A DNA stretch of 64,000 nt from Microbulbifer litoralis (lineage in GTDB: Bacteria; Pseudomonadota; Gammaproteobacteria; Pseudomonadales; Cellvibrionaceae): NCBI RefSeq assembly GCF_023634065.1, contig NZ_JALKCV010000005.1:1-64000 (forward strand), read 5' to 3'. Position 1 is the first letter of the stretch. Every line of letters starts with the position of its first letter. The position numbers and the translations under genes were made by a program. Positions 8,544 through 17,678 of this stretch are shown here, one piece after another. The notes below the pieces were generated by a model, which saw only the letters and a program-made list of their open reading frames with translations, was not told the DNA's origin and ran no database searches.

Positions 8544-9887
8544 ATGAACGTAACTGTTTTTGGCACAGGCTATGTCGGCCTGGTACAGGCGGCGGTGCTG
8601 GCGGAGGCCGGCAACAAGGTGGTCTGCATCGATATCGACGAGGACAAGGTCGCGCGCCTGACCCAGGGCCATATCCCCATCTACGAGCCGGGCCTGGAGC
8701 CGCTGGTGGAAAACAGCATCGCGGCGGGCAATCTCAGCTTCTCCACCGATGCCGCCCACGGCGTCGCGCACGGCGAACTGGTCTTCATTGCCGTGGGCAC
8801 ACCGCCGGACGAGGACGGCTCGGCGGACCTGAGCCACGTACTGGCGGTGGCGACCACCATCGCCAGCCATATGGAGAACAAGAAATACATCATCACCAAA
8901 TCCACGGTGCCGGTGGGCACCGCGGACAAGGTCCGCGCCGCGGTGGAGGCCAGGCTGGCCGAACGCGGGCTGCCGGAACTGGCGTTCGATGTGATTTCCA
9001 ACCCGGAATTCCTCAAGGAGGGCTCCGCCGTCTCCGACTGCATGCGCCCGGACCGCATCATCATCGGCACCTCGCAGCAGGACTCCGAACAGAAGTTGCG
9101 CCAGCTGTACGCGCCCTTCAACCGCAATCACGACAAGATCCTTGTCATGGATGTGCGCAGTGCGGAGCTGACCAAATACGCGGCCAACTGCATGCTGGCC
9201 ACCAAGATCAGCTTTATGAACGAGATGGCCAATATCGCCGACCGCATGGGTGCGGATATCGAGGCGGTGCGCCAGGGCATCGGCTCCGATCCGCGGGTCG
9301 GCTACCACTTCATCTACCCGGGCATCGGCTACGGCGGCTCCTGTTTTCCCAAGGACGTCAAGGCCCTGATTTCCTCCGCCCGCCAGATGGACCTGCCGGC
9401 GGAAATCCTGACCTCGGTGGAATCCTGCAACGAGCGGCAGAAGCACTACCTGCTGGACAAGATCGAGGCCCACTTCGGCGGCGAGCTGGCCGGTCGCACC
9501 TTCGCCCTCTGGGGCCTGTCGTTCAAACCCAATACCGACGATATGCGCGAGGCACCGGCGCGGGTATTGATGGAGCGGCTGTGGGAAAATGGCGCGCGGG
9601 TGCAGGCGTTCGATCCGGAGGCCATGGATGAGTGCCGCCGCATCTATGGCGCGCGCGACGAACTGCAGTTGTGCGGCAGCAAGGAAGAGGCCCTGCACGG
9701 CGCCGATGCACTGATCGTCGCCACCGAGTGGCAGCAGTTCAAGGCAATCGACACCGCCGGGGTGAGCGCGGCGCTGAAACAGCCGGTGGTCTTCGACGGC
9801 CGCAACCTCTACGACCCGCAGCAACTGGCGGAAGCCGGTTTCGACTACTACTGTGTGGGCCGCCCGCAGGTGGCGGCAAAGGGATAG
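8544..9887 (+). CDS. ugd: UDP-glucose 6-dehydrogenase
   Basis: Oxidises UDP-glucose to UDP-glucuronate with 2 NAD+, in the cytosol, supplying uronic acid for capsule, LPS or lipid A decoration. The 447-aa length is normal. N-terminal NAD-binding VFGTGYVGLVQAA, central STVPVGTADKVR, substrate helix region and catalytic Cys267 in YGGSCFPKDVKAL are all present, as is the C-terminal domain with FALWGLSFKPNTDDMREAP. It is next to glycosyltransferase genes, which fits donor supply. Its own promoter may lie in the 286-bp gap, much of which is repeat copy A. Confidence 0.96.
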   Translation: MNVTVFGTGYVGLVQAAVLAEAGNKVVCIDIDEDKVARLTQGHIPIYEPGLEPLVENSIAAGNLSFSTDAAHGVAHGELVFIAVGTPPDEDGSADLSHVLAVATTIASHMENKKYIITKSTVPVGTADKVRAAVEARLAERGLPELAFDVISNPEFLKEGSAVSDCMRPDRIIIGTSQQDSEQKLRQLYAPFNRNHDKILVMDVRSAELTKYAANCMLATKISFMNEMANIADRMGADIEAVRQGIGSDPRVGYHFIYPGIGYGGSCFPKDVKALISSARQMDLPAEILTSVESCNERQKHYLLDKIEAHFGGELAGRTFALWGLSFKPNTDDMREAPARVLMERLWENGARVQAFDPEAMDECRRIYGARDELQLCGSKEEALHGADALIVATEWQQFKAIDTAGVSAALKQPVVFDGRNLYDPQQLAEAGFDYYCVGRPQVAAKG

Positions 9888-9895
9888 CGGCGTCC

Positions 9896-9920
9896 CGGGA
9901 GCCCGCGGCGCGGGCTCCCG
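9896..9920. terminator. GC-rich hairpin between convergent genes
   Basis: CGGGAGCCCGCG and CGCGGGCTCCCG form a 12-bp inverted repeat with almost no loop in the 39-bp gap between ugd and the convergent glycosyltransferase. There is no T-tract, so factor-independent termination is uncertain. Confidence 0.4.
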
Positions 9921-9926
9921 AACGCC

Positions 9927-10835
9927 TCACTTCGTCAGCAAGCCGTAGAGATCGTACTCCGTGAACACGTCGCGGATCTTGCAGTCATTGCCGCCCCGGC
10001 GCCTCCAGTTCTCCTTTTTCAGTGCCGCTTTCTGCGAGCCGCCGACGGTCACGAAACGTTCTTTCCAGCCGCGCACATCCGGCAACCTGGCGCAGGGGGT
10101 CCCCTGCAGCAGGCTCATCGCCTTCAGCCAGACATCGTCCGCCTTGGGGCACAGCGCCAGGAATTTCTCCTTGTTGAAGGCGTCCGGGTGCAGCGAGCCG
10201 GGGAAATAGAGCACGCCGCCCACACCGGTGGGGAACACCAGCGGCGAGGGCTCGCCGTCCGCATCGCCCCAGCTCCAGTCCGACTGCCAGTCGTCATAGG
10301 GCAGCAGCTTGCCCTTGCCGTCCAGCACCATCTTGTGGGCCCGGTGGCAGTGGATGTACCCGGGGTTGCGCCGATAGGCCCGGTAGAGCTGGTCGATCAT
10401 ATCCGGCGGGTAGAGCGTGTCGTCATCCACGGTGATGACCAGGCTGTCGGGGAACTGGTCAAACGCGTAGAAGTACTTGGTATAGGGCCCCAGGTCCTCG
10501 ACAAAGAATACCTGCAGGCCGCGCTGCTGCTGGCGGACCAGGCTCTCCGGCAGCACCCGGCCGGGGAACTGCTCGGCAGAAAGCCACAGCGCGATCGCAT
10601 CCGCCCTGACCCACTGCTGGAACAGGCTCTCGATGGTCAGGTAGACATTGTCGATGCGCTTGTCGAAGGAGGTCAGGGAGACGACGATATTGTGCTCTTT
10701 GTCGTTGCCGACCCCGGGCTCGCTGCCGGCCAGCGCCTGCTGCTGCAGCAACTGCGCGCGCAGCATCGACTCGATCTTCACATTGTTGTTGGCGTCGTGC
10801 TTCTGCAGGCGCTTTTTCAGGAAGTAGTGAAACAT
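9927..10835 (-). CDS. Putative glycosyltransferase (GT-A type)
   Basis: A 302-aa cytosolic protein. VVSLTSFDKRIDNVYLTIESL followed by VITVDDDTLYPPDMIDQL fits a GT-A nucleotide-sugar transferase with an acidic metal site (DDD). The C-terminal half has HCHRAHKMVLDGKGK and PTGVGGVLYFPGS, then DDVWLKAMSLL, recurrent in uncharacterised LPS/capsule transferases. It lies 65 bp downstream of ilvE on the same strand and converges on ugd. Substrates cannot be assigned. ATG start; no signal peptide. Confidence 0.7.
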   Translation of the reverse strand: MFHYFLKKRLQKHDANNNVKIESMLRAQLLQQQALAGSEPGVGNDKEHNIVVSLTSFDKRIDNVYLTIESLFQQWVRADAIALWLSAEQFPGRVLPESLVRQQQRGLQVFFVEDLGPYTKYFYAFDQFPDSLVITVDDDTLYPPDMIDQLYRAYRRNPGYIHCHRAHKMVLDGKGKLLPYDDWQSDWSWGDADGEPSPLVFPTGVGGVLYFPGSLHPDAFNKEKFLALCPKADDVWLKAMSLLQGTPCARLPDVRGWKERFVTVGGSQKAALKKENWRRRGGNDCKIRDVFTEYDLYGLLTK

Positions 10836-10900
10836 ACAGCAAATACCCGTCCTTCAGAGAACGGGCATTCTAAGGGAAGACCACTGGCCACCGCCAGCGA

Positions 10901-11899
10901 CTAGACCGCCGCCAGCCGGCTGTCCTCTCCGGAACCGGACACATCCGTCAGCCAGCCCAGGTGCGCCTGGCTCCCGCCCTGCACGGCGTCGAAATAGAGC
11001 TGCTGCAGGCGCCGGGTGATGGGGCCGCGGCGACCCGCACCTATAGCGCGGCCATCCAGCATACGAATCGGCAACACCTCGGCGGCGGTGCCGGTGAAGA
11101 AGGCCTCGTCGGCGATATAGACCTCGTCGCGGGTGATACGCTTCTCCACCACTTTGTAACCGCATTCCTCCGCCAACTGGATCACCGATTTGCGGGTGAT
11201 GCCGTCCAGGCAGGAAGTGAGCTCGGGGGTGTAGAGGACGCCGTCGCTGACGATAAAGATATTCTCGCCGCTGCCCTCGGCCACATAGCCCTCCGGATCC
11301 AGCAGCAGCGCTTCCTCACAACCATTGCGCACCGCCTCCTGCAGGGCCAGCATCGAGTTGATGTAGTTGCCATTGGCCTTGGCCTTGCACATGCTGATAT
11401 TCACGTGGTGGCGGGTGTACGAGGAGGTATTGACCTTGATACCCAGCTCGCGCGCCTCCGGCGACATATAGCTGGGCCACTCCCAGGCGGCCACGATCAC
11501 ATGGGTCTGCAGGCTGTCGGCGCGCAGGCCCATCCCCTCGGAACCGTAGAAGGCCATCGGCCGCAGGTAGGCCTCGCTGAGACCGTTCTCGCGCACCACC
11601 TGGCACTGGGCCTCGTTGAGCTGCTCTTCACTGAACGGCATGGCCATATTCATGATCTTGGCGGAGCGGAACAGCCGCCGGGTGTGATCCTGCAGACGGA
11701 AGATACTGGTGCCGCCTGTGGCCTGGGCGCCCGCGGCTCCCGTTTGAGCGCCCGCGGGCCCCGTCTGGTAAGCGCGCACGCCCTCGAACACGCCCATTCC
11801 GTAGTGCAGGGTGTGGGTCAGTACATGGACGCGGGCATCGCGCCAGGGAATCAACTCGCCGTCAAACCAGATAACGCCGTCGCGATCGGCAAAAGACAT
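10901..11899 (-). CDS. ilvE: Branched-chain amino acid aminotransferase with a repeat insertion
   Basis: A fold-type IV PLP enzyme performing the last step of Leu, Ile and Val synthesis (transfer from Glu to the 2-oxo acids). The 332-aa protein has the family N-terminus DGVIWFDGELIPWRDARVHV, the lysine region CKAKANGNYINS, and EGSGENIF plus FFTGTAAEVLPI of the phosphate and substrate sites. ATG at 11899 is chosen because a GGAG lies just upstream. Odd: after GVFEGVRAYQ the protein carries TGPAGAQ-TGAAGAQ-ATGG, a two-unit heptapeptide repeat from a 21-bp tandem duplication that relatives lack. The ilvE-glnE neighbourhood matches Pseudomonas. Confidence 0.95.
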   Translation of the reverse strand: MSFADRDGVIWFDGELIPWRDARVHVLTHTLHYGMGVFEGVRAYQTGPAGAQTGAAGAQATGGTSIFRLQDHTRRLFRSAKIMNMAMPFSEEQLNEAQCQVVRENGLSEAYLRPMAFYGSEGMGLRADSLQTHVIVAAWEWPSYMSPEARELGIKVNTSSYTRHHVNISMCKAKANGNYINSMLALQEAVRNGCEEALLLDPEGYVAEGSGENIFIVSDGVLYTPELTSCLDGITRKSVIQLAEECGYKVVEKRITRDEVYIADEAFFTGTAAEVLPIRMLDGRAIGAGRRGPITRRLQQLYFDAVQGGSQAHLGWLTDVSGSGEDSRLAAV

Positions 11900-11983
11900 G
11901 GGGAAACTCCTACAGATCCGTAACCGGATTCCTGAAAAACAGTTTATGCACAAAGCGCAGTGCGCGGCGGAGCGGTAAGCTTC

Positions 11984-14836
11984 TCAGCCGAGTAACTGCT
12001 GCCAGTTTGTAGAAACGGTCTTTCTTTCCGCTTTGAATTGGTCACCGTCAACCACTCCCGGCAGCTGTTGTAATGCCAGGCGATGACCTTCAGATCGGTA
12101 GGCTTTGTAGGCGTCGATCAGATGTCCGGCTGGATGGGCCGACATCAGGCCGGCCTCTATGAGGCTTTCGAGAATGCGGATATTGTCGGTAAAACGCACT
12201 ATCGAAGGCGCTTTGTGCGCCCAGGCCAGTGCTGCATATTGAACCATAAATTCGATATCGACGATACCGCCGGCCCCCTGCTTGAGGTCGAAGTTTTTAT
12301 CCTTGCTCTTATCCAGGTGGGTGCGCATTTTATCGCGCATGGCGACCACTTCCTCGCGCAATTTCTGCTCGTCGCGCGGCTCGCAGAGCAATTCCAGGCG
12401 CAGCCGTTCGAAGTCCGCACTCAGTCTGTCGCTGCCGGCTACCGGCCGCGCCCGCACCAGCGCCTGGTGTTCCCAGGTCCAGGCGCTCTCGCGCTGGTAT
12501 TTCTCGAACGCCGCCAGCGAGGTCACCAGCAAGCCGGAGTTGCCGGACGGGCGCAGCCGCGTGTCCACTTCGTACAGCGGGCCGCTCAGGGTACGTGTCT
12601 GCAGGATATGGATCAGGCGCTGGGCCAGGCGGGTATAGAAACTGAGGTTGTCGATACTGCGTTCGCCGTCGGTGCTTTTCTGTGGATCGGCGTCGTGCAC
12701 GAAGACGATATCCAGGTCCGAACCATGCCCCAATTCCAGGCCGCCGAGCTTGCCATAGGCGATGATCGCAAAACGCATATCCCCATCACTGACCCCCTCC
12801 GGCCGACCGTACTTTTCCACCACCTGGGTCCAGGCCAGGGCAAGCGACTGCTGCAGTATCGCCTCCGCCAGCCAGGTCAGCGAGTCGCTGACTTTCATCA
12901 GCGGCAGCGCACCGGTGACCTCCTGGGCGGCGATACGCAGGCTCTGGCTCTGCTTGTAGTGGCGCAGCGCCTCCATCTGTGCCTCGAGATCCTCGGGATC
13001 GACGCGCAGCAGTTCCCGGCGCAGTTCGTCGGCGATATCCGCCGCCGACGACGGCGCCAGCAGGCGGCGCGAGTCGAGGAACTCGTCCAGCAGGATCGGG
13101 TGGCGCGCCAGCTGATCCGCAATCCAGGGGGAGGCACTGCACAGTCTCACCAGTTGCTGCAGCACCGGCGGGTTCTCGTTGATCAGCACCAGGTAGGCGC
13201 TGCGGCGCAACACCGCGCGCACCAGCGGCAGCACCCGCGCCAGCACCAGCAGCGGCTCCCGCTCCTGCGCCGCGGCCGCCAGCAGCAGCGGCATAAACTG
13301 GTCCAGGCGCGCGCGCGCAGTGTTCGGCAGCGCGGCGACGATGGGCGAGCCGTGCAGATCCGCCAGCAGGCTGAGGGCATCTTCCGGGGTGTCGAAACCG
13401 CCGTCTCCCAGGGTCCGCAGGTTGATATCGCGGGCGGAATCGCTGTCGCAAGCGCCCCAGAGCCCCTCCCACTCCTCGGCGGCGCTGGGTTCGGCGATCT
13501 CTTCCGGCGGTGCTATGACACTATCGAACTCGCGCTCTATTTCGCCCCGCCGGGCGACCAACTCCTCCGACAGCAGCTGCCAGTTGTCGCGGCCCAGGGC
13601 AAAAGCCAGTTTCTCGCGGCGCTCGCTCTCGCCCGGCAGCGTCTGTGTCTGCTGGTCCCGCTCCGCCTGCAGGGCGTGCTCCACCCGGCGCAACAGCAGG
13701 TAGGCCCGCGCCAGCCTGTCCGCGATCCCCGCCTCCAGGTGGCCATCCGCCTCCAGCAGCGGCAGCAGTTTGAGCAGGTTGCGTTCGCGCAGTGCCGGCT
13801 CGCGACCGCCGCGGATCAACTGGAAAGCCTGCACGATAAATTCCACCTCGCGGATACCGCCGCGACCCAGCTTGATATTGTCGCTGAGCCCGCGGGCGCG
13901 CACCTGGCGCTGGATCAGCGTTTTCATTTCGCGCAGCGCATCGATGGCACTGAAGTCGATATAGCGTCGATAGGTGAAAGGGCGCAGCATTTCCATCAGT
14001 TCGTCGGCAAAGGTCTCGTCGCCGGCCACCGGCCGCGCCTTGACCATCGCGTAGCGCTCCCACTCCCTCCCCTGGGTCTGGTAATAGTCCTCCAGCGCGG
14101 CAAAGTGGCTGACCAGCGGGCCGCTGTCACCGTAGGGGCGCAGGCGCATATCGACGCGGAAGACGAATCCGTCGGCGGTCATCGCATCCAGCGACTTGAT
14201 CAGCCGCTGGCCCAGGCGCTGGAAGAATTTCTGGTTTTCCTGGCTGTTGTCGCCGTCGGTATGGCCGGGTTCGGGATAGGCGAAGATCAGGTCGATATCC
14301 GACGACAGGTTCAGCTCGCCAGCGCCTAATTTTCCCATCCCCAGAACCACCAGCGACTGCGCATTGCCGTCACCATCCCGCGGCTCGCCGTAACGATCGG
14401 CCAGTTGCCGGTGATGGTGGGCGAGCGCGGCCTGGATGCAATTCTCCGCCAATCCGGTCAGGCGCGCGCAGACGCGGGGGATATCCCAGTCGCCGGCGAA
14501 GTCGCGGTAGATGGCTTCGGCGGTAATACGGTTGCGCAGTTGGCGCAGCCGGCGATCCAGATCCTCGTCGCTGTCGATTCGATCGACATCAATCGCGTCG
14601 AGGCCCAGGTCTTCGCTTTGCAAAAGCCCGGAAAGCAGATCGGGGTTGCGGCAGCACTGCTGGTAGAAAAAGTCCGAGCCGATAAAGCTGCGGGCGACGG
14701 CTCCCTGTCGATTCTCGTCAGCCAGCAACGACTCCACCTGCGCGATCTGCTCAGCATCAGCGTTTTCACACCACTGGTTCCATTGCTCTTCTACCTGCGG
14801 AAAGAATTCCGCCGGGCAAGTTTTAAATAGAGACAC
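11984..14836 (-). CDS. glnE: Bifunctional glutamine synthetase adenylyltransferase/removase
   Basis: Adenylylates and deadenylylates glutamine synthetase in response to PII, controlling nitrogen assimilation. The 950-aa product has two nucleotidyltransferase domains: an N-terminal one with LNLSSDIDLIFAYP (removase) and a C-terminal one with LGHGSDLDIVFVHDAD (transferase), each with the paired acidic metal ligands. The GTG at 14836 is chosen, preceded by AGGA; the open frame extends 36 codons upstream without homology. The length fits the E. coli enzyme (946 aa). Its stop is 84 bp from the ilvE start. Confidence 0.95.
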   Translation of the reverse strand: MSLFKTCPAEFFPQVEEQWNQWCENADAEQIAQVESLLADENRQGAVARSFIGSDFFYQQCCRNPDLLSGLLQSEDLGLDAIDVDRIDSDEDLDRRLRQLRNRITAEAIYRDFAGDWDIPRVCARLTGLAENCIQAALAHHHRQLADRYGEPRDGDGNAQSLVVLGMGKLGAGELNLSSDIDLIFAYPEPGHTDGDNSQENQKFFQRLGQRLIKSLDAMTADGFVFRVDMRLRPYGDSGPLVSHFAALEDYYQTQGREWERYAMVKARPVAGDETFADELMEMLRPFTYRRYIDFSAIDALREMKTLIQRQVRARGLSDNIKLGRGGIREVEFIVQAFQLIRGGREPALRERNLLKLLPLLEADGHLEAGIADRLARAYLLLRRVEHALQAERDQQTQTLPGESERREKLAFALGRDNWQLLSEELVARRGEIEREFDSVIAPPEEIAEPSAAEEWEGLWGACDSDSARDINLRTLGDGGFDTPEDALSLLADLHGSPIVAALPNTARARLDQFMPLLLAAAAQEREPLLVLARVLPLVRAVLRRSAYLVLINENPPVLQQLVRLCSASPWIADQLARHPILLDEFLDSRRLLAPSSAADIADELRRELLRVDPEDLEAQMEALRHYKQSQSLRIAAQEVTGALPLMKVSDSLTWLAEAILQQSLALAWTQVVEKYGRPEGVSDGDMRFAIIAYGKLGGLELGHGSDLDIVFVHDADPQKSTDGERSIDNLSFYTRLAQRLIHILQTRTLSGPLYEVDTRLRPSGNSGLLVTSLAAFEKYQRESAWTWEHQALVRARPVAGSDRLSADFERLRLELLCEPRDEQKLREEVVAMRDKMRTHLDKSKDKNFDLKQGAGGIVDIEFMVQYAALAWAHKAPSIVRFTDNIRILESLIEAGLMSAHPAGHLIDAYKAYRSEGHRLALQQLPGVVDGDQFKAERKTVSTNWQQLLG

Positions 14837-14950
14837 GTTCGACTTCCTATCCCGGAAAAGAATACCGGAGCTCGATGCGAAGGCCCCGCTGCCGGGGCCG
14901 TTTGTGAAACGATTGCCGATGAGGCTGTTGAACAAGCGGCCCACGGCTCA

Positions 14951-15034
14951 CCTCTCCCCCGGCCCCTCTCCCAAAGGGAGAGGGGAAAGCGGGCCTGCAG
15001 CCCGCCTGCCGAGCTGGAGCTCGGCGCTCCCGGG
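14951..15034. repeat. Palindromic intergenic repeats after the GspE-like gene
   Basis: CCCCTCTCCC..GGGAGAGGGG (about 14961-14985) forms a strong hairpin, followed by GAGCTGGAGCTCGGCGCTCC (from 15011). The first resembles 24001-24028 and the second resembles 53178-53201, so both belong to dispersed families. They lie between the stop of the GspE-like gene and glnE, both read on the minus strand. Confidence 0.55.
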
Positions 15035-16810
15035 TTAAAACGCAATATCCGGCGGCGGCGCCACGCGCAGGACTTCGGATACCGTGGTGATGCCGGCGGC
15101 GACCTTTTTCGCCCCGGACAGCCGCAGGCTGTTCATGCCGCCGCGCATCGCCTGGCGGCGCAGCTGCTGCAGGTCGCAATCGTCCGTGACCAGGGCCTGG
15201 ATCGATTCGGTGAACGGCAGTATCTCGTAGATCCCCTGGCGGCCGCGGTAGCCGGTGTTGCGACACTCCAGGCAACCCTCGGGCCGGTAGACCGTCTCCG
15301 GCACGGGCGCCTTCCAGGGGCGCACCAGCGCCTGCCAGTCCTCCTCGCGGACGTTGTCTTTCCGCTTGCACGCCGGGCACAGCGTGCGCACCAGGCGCTG
15401 GGCCATCACGCCCAGCACCGTGGACTTCAGCAGGTAGTGTGGCAGCCCCAGGTCCAGCAGGCGGGTCACCGCCGTGGGCGCGTCGTTGGTGTGCAGGGTG
15501 GAGATCACCAGGTGGCCGGTCAGCGCCGCCTGCACCGCCATCTGCGCCGTCTCCAGGTCGCGGATCTCGCCCACCATGATGATATCCGGGTCCTGGCGCA
15601 TCAGGGTGCGGATACCGGCGGCGAAATCCAGGCCGATACTGTGGTGTACCTGGGTCTGGTTGAAGCTCTCTTCCACCATCTCGATCGGATCCTCGATGGT
15701 GGACACATTCACCTCGCTGGTGGCCAGCTGCTTGAGGCCGGTATAGAGGGTAGTGGTCTTGCCCGAGCCGGTGGGGCCGGTGACCAGCACGATACCGTTG
15801 GGCCGTCCCAGCATCGTCTGCCAGCGCGCCAGGTCCTCGCCACCCAGGCCCAGATCGCTGTAGGAGCGCGCCAGCACCTCCGGGTCGAAGATCCGCATGA
15901 CCAGCTTCTCGCCGAAGGCCGTGGGCAGTGTCGACAGGCGCAGTTCCACCTCGCTGCCGTCCGGACGCTTGGTCTTGATACGGCCGTCCTGGGGTTTGCG
16001 CTTTTCGGCCACGTTCATGCGGCCGAGGATTTTCAGGCGGCTGGTGATGGCGGCGTTGACCTGGTCCGGCATCTCGTGGATCGGGTGCAGCACGCCGTCG
16101 ATACGGAAGCGGATACGGCCGATATTCCGCCGCGGCTCGATATGGATATCGCTGGCGCGCTGGTCGAAGGCGTGCTGCAGCAGCCAGTCGACGATATTGA
16201 CGATATGCTGGTCGTCGGCGTCCGGGTCCTTGAGCTTGCCCAGTTCCAGCAGCTGCTCGAAATTGCCGGCGCCGGAGCTGCCCTTGAGGCCGCTGGCACC
16301 GGAAATGGAGTTGGCCAGGGAATAGAACTCGACACAGTAGCGCTGGATATCCGCCGGATCCGCCACCACCCGCTTGACCGAGCGGTTGCTGGTGTGTTCC
16401 AGCTGTTCCTCCCAGCCGCTGGTATAGGGCTGAGCAGTCGCCACCAGCAGCATTTCACTGGTGGCCTCGACACACAGGATCTGGTGGCGCTTGGCGAACT
16501 GGAAGCTCATCACCTCGGTGACCGACCCCACATTCACCTTCAGTGGGTCGATATGGTAGAGCGTGTGGGAGGAGGAGTCGGCCAGCCACCGGGTCAGCGT
16601 CTCGGCGTCGAGCACCTTGCCCGCCTGCTTCTGGTTCTGCAGCTCGCAGCTGGCGATATACGACAGCGGGTGCATCTGCGCCTGCTCCGCGGTGCGCGGC
16701 GTGCCGATCAGGCGATTGGCATCCGCGCGGCTGACATAACCCAGCGAGACCAGATCCTCCAGCAATCCGGGAAGATCCAGCAGTCTGTCCGCCAATTTGC
16801 TCGCCGCCAT
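15035..16810 (-). CDS. GspE/PilB-type secretion or pilus assembly ATPase, isolated
   Basis: A 591-aa ATPase of the type II secretion/type IV pilus family. It has an N-terminal GspE-like domain (about 1-200), Walker A GPTGSGKTT (345-353), an aspartate-box-like IEDPIE, Walker B LMRQDPDIIMVGEIRD, a His box region STLHTNDAP, and a zinc tetracysteine at residues 478, 481, 513 and 516. These ATPases energise pseudopilus or pilus assembly at the inner membrane, but no gspF/G or pil gene is here, so it would act with components encoded elsewhere. Start: ATG 16810, preceded by GGGGAGG; the frame stays open to 17542 by chance. It is divergent from the DUF47-PiT pair. Confidence 0.85.
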   Translation of the reverse strand: MAASKLADRLLDLPGLLEDLVSLGYVSRADANRLIGTPRTAEQAQMHPLSYIASCELQNQKQAGKVLDAETLTRWLADSSSHTLYHIDPLKVNVGSVTEVMSFQFAKRHQILCVEATSEMLLVATAQPYTSGWEEQLEHTSNRSVKRVVADPADIQRYCVEFYSLANSISGASGLKGSSGAGNFEQLLELGKLKDPDADDQHIVNIVDWLLQHAFDQRASDIHIEPRRNIGRIRFRIDGVLHPIHEMPDQVNAAITSRLKILGRMNVAEKRKPQDGRIKTKRPDGSEVELRLSTLPTAFGEKLVMRIFDPEVLARSYSDLGLGGEDLARWQTMLGRPNGIVLVTGPTGSGKTTTLYTGLKQLATSEVNVSTIEDPIEMVEESFNQTQVHHSIGLDFAAGIRTLMRQDPDIIMVGEIRDLETAQMAVQAALTGHLVISTLHTNDAPTAVTRLLDLGLPHYLLKSTVLGVMAQRLVRTLCPACKRKDNVREEDWQALVRPWKAPVPETVYRPEGCLECRNTGYRGRQGIYEILPFTESIQALVTDDCDLQQLRRQAMRGGMNSLRLSGAKKVAAGITTVSEVLRVAPPPDIAF

Positions 16811-16988
16811 GGGGAGGTCACCTTCTTCTATTCTTTTGAGGAGTCGATGGCGCATTGTAGCTCTATTGCAGCGCGCCGACAGTGCACCGTTAACGTGGCC
16901 CCGACGGCCCCGCCTCACACCGCTGTGACCGCCAACCCAAGTTACGGTAACATGCCCGCCACTTCGCATCCGAGCTGAGGAGCAAACC

Positions 16989-17666
16989 ATGCCCCTGTCC
17001 AATATCGCCAGCCTGTTCGGCCGCTCGCCGATCAAACCGATCAAGGAGCACATGGCCGCCGCCCACGAGGCTTCCGCCGGCCTGGTGCCCTTCTTCGAGG
17101 CGCTGGTGGCCGGAGACCTGGCCGCCGCCGAGAAGGAGCAGAAAGGTATTTCTGCCAGTGAAAACCGCGCCGACGACATCAAGCGCGACCTGCGCCTGCA
17201 CCTGCCGGACAGCCTGTTTATGCCGGTGTCCCGCTCCGACCTGCTGGAACTGCTGCACGCCCAGGACGAGGTGGCCAACACCGCGCAGGATATCGCCGGC
17301 CTGGCCATCGGCCGCAAGATGGAGATTCCCGCCAAGCTGCAGGCACTGATGAAGACCTTCGTCGACAGCGCCGTGGCCACCTCGGCCCAGGCGCTGCGCG
17401 CCATCAACGAGCTGGACGAATTGCTGGAGAGCGGCTTCGCCGGGCGCGAGGTGGATATTGCCAAGCGTATGACCGAAGAGTTGGACGACCTGGAGCGCAA
17501 GACCGACAAACTGGAAGTAGAAGTGCGCGCGGCATTGTTCAAGATCGAAAAAGACCTGCCGCCGGTGGATGTGATGTTCCTCTACCGGATCATCGAGTGG
17601 TTGGGCGATCTCGCCGACCGCGCCCACAGCGTGGGTAACCGTCTGCAGTTGTTATTGGCGCGTTAA
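16989..17666 (+). CDS. DUF47/PhoU-like accessory protein of PiT
   Basis: A 225-aa, mostly helical cytosolic protein of the TIGR00153/DUF47 family, PhoU-like. Visible features: SLFGRSPIKPIKEHM N-terminus, SENRADDIKRDLRLHLP (the metal-binding helix region), and a C-terminal WLGDLADRAHSVGN. Family members usually sit directly before a PiT phosphate transporter and probably modulate it. Here pit begins 12 bp downstream. ATG with a GAGGAG ribosome site; divergent from the GspE-like gene. Confidence 0.9.
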   Translation: MPLSNIASLFGRSPIKPIKEHMAAAHEASAGLVPFFEALVAGDLAAAEKEQKGISASENRADDIKRDLRLHLPDSLFMPVSRSDLLELLHAQDEVANTAQDIAGLAIGRKMEIPAKLQALMKTFVDSAVATSAQALRAINELDELLESGFAGREVDIAKRMTEELDDLERKTDKLEVEVRAALFKIEKDLPPVDVMFLYRIIEWLGDLADRAHSVGNRLQLLLAR

Positions 17667-17678
17667 AAGGGGGCGGCA

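Noticed and set aside
8321..8566. A minus-strand frame over structured copy A (peptide with CERDLADKPTG)
   Set aside because: It is the translation of the structured repeat; similar peptide fragments appear in the other copies, so it reflects the element, not a protein.
12083..14329. A 748-codon + strand frame across glnE
   Set aside because: The minus-strand GlnE has both nucleotidyltransferase domains intact; this frame encodes no recognisable motif.
15437..16978. A 513-codon + strand frame opposite the GspE-like gene
   Set aside because: Antisense artefact; the real ATPase with Walker motifs is on the minus strand.
16811..17542. Extension of the GspE-like frame by 244 codons upstream
   Set aside because: No homology, crosses the divergent promoter region and the DUF47 gene on the opposite strand; ATG 16810 has a good ribosome site.
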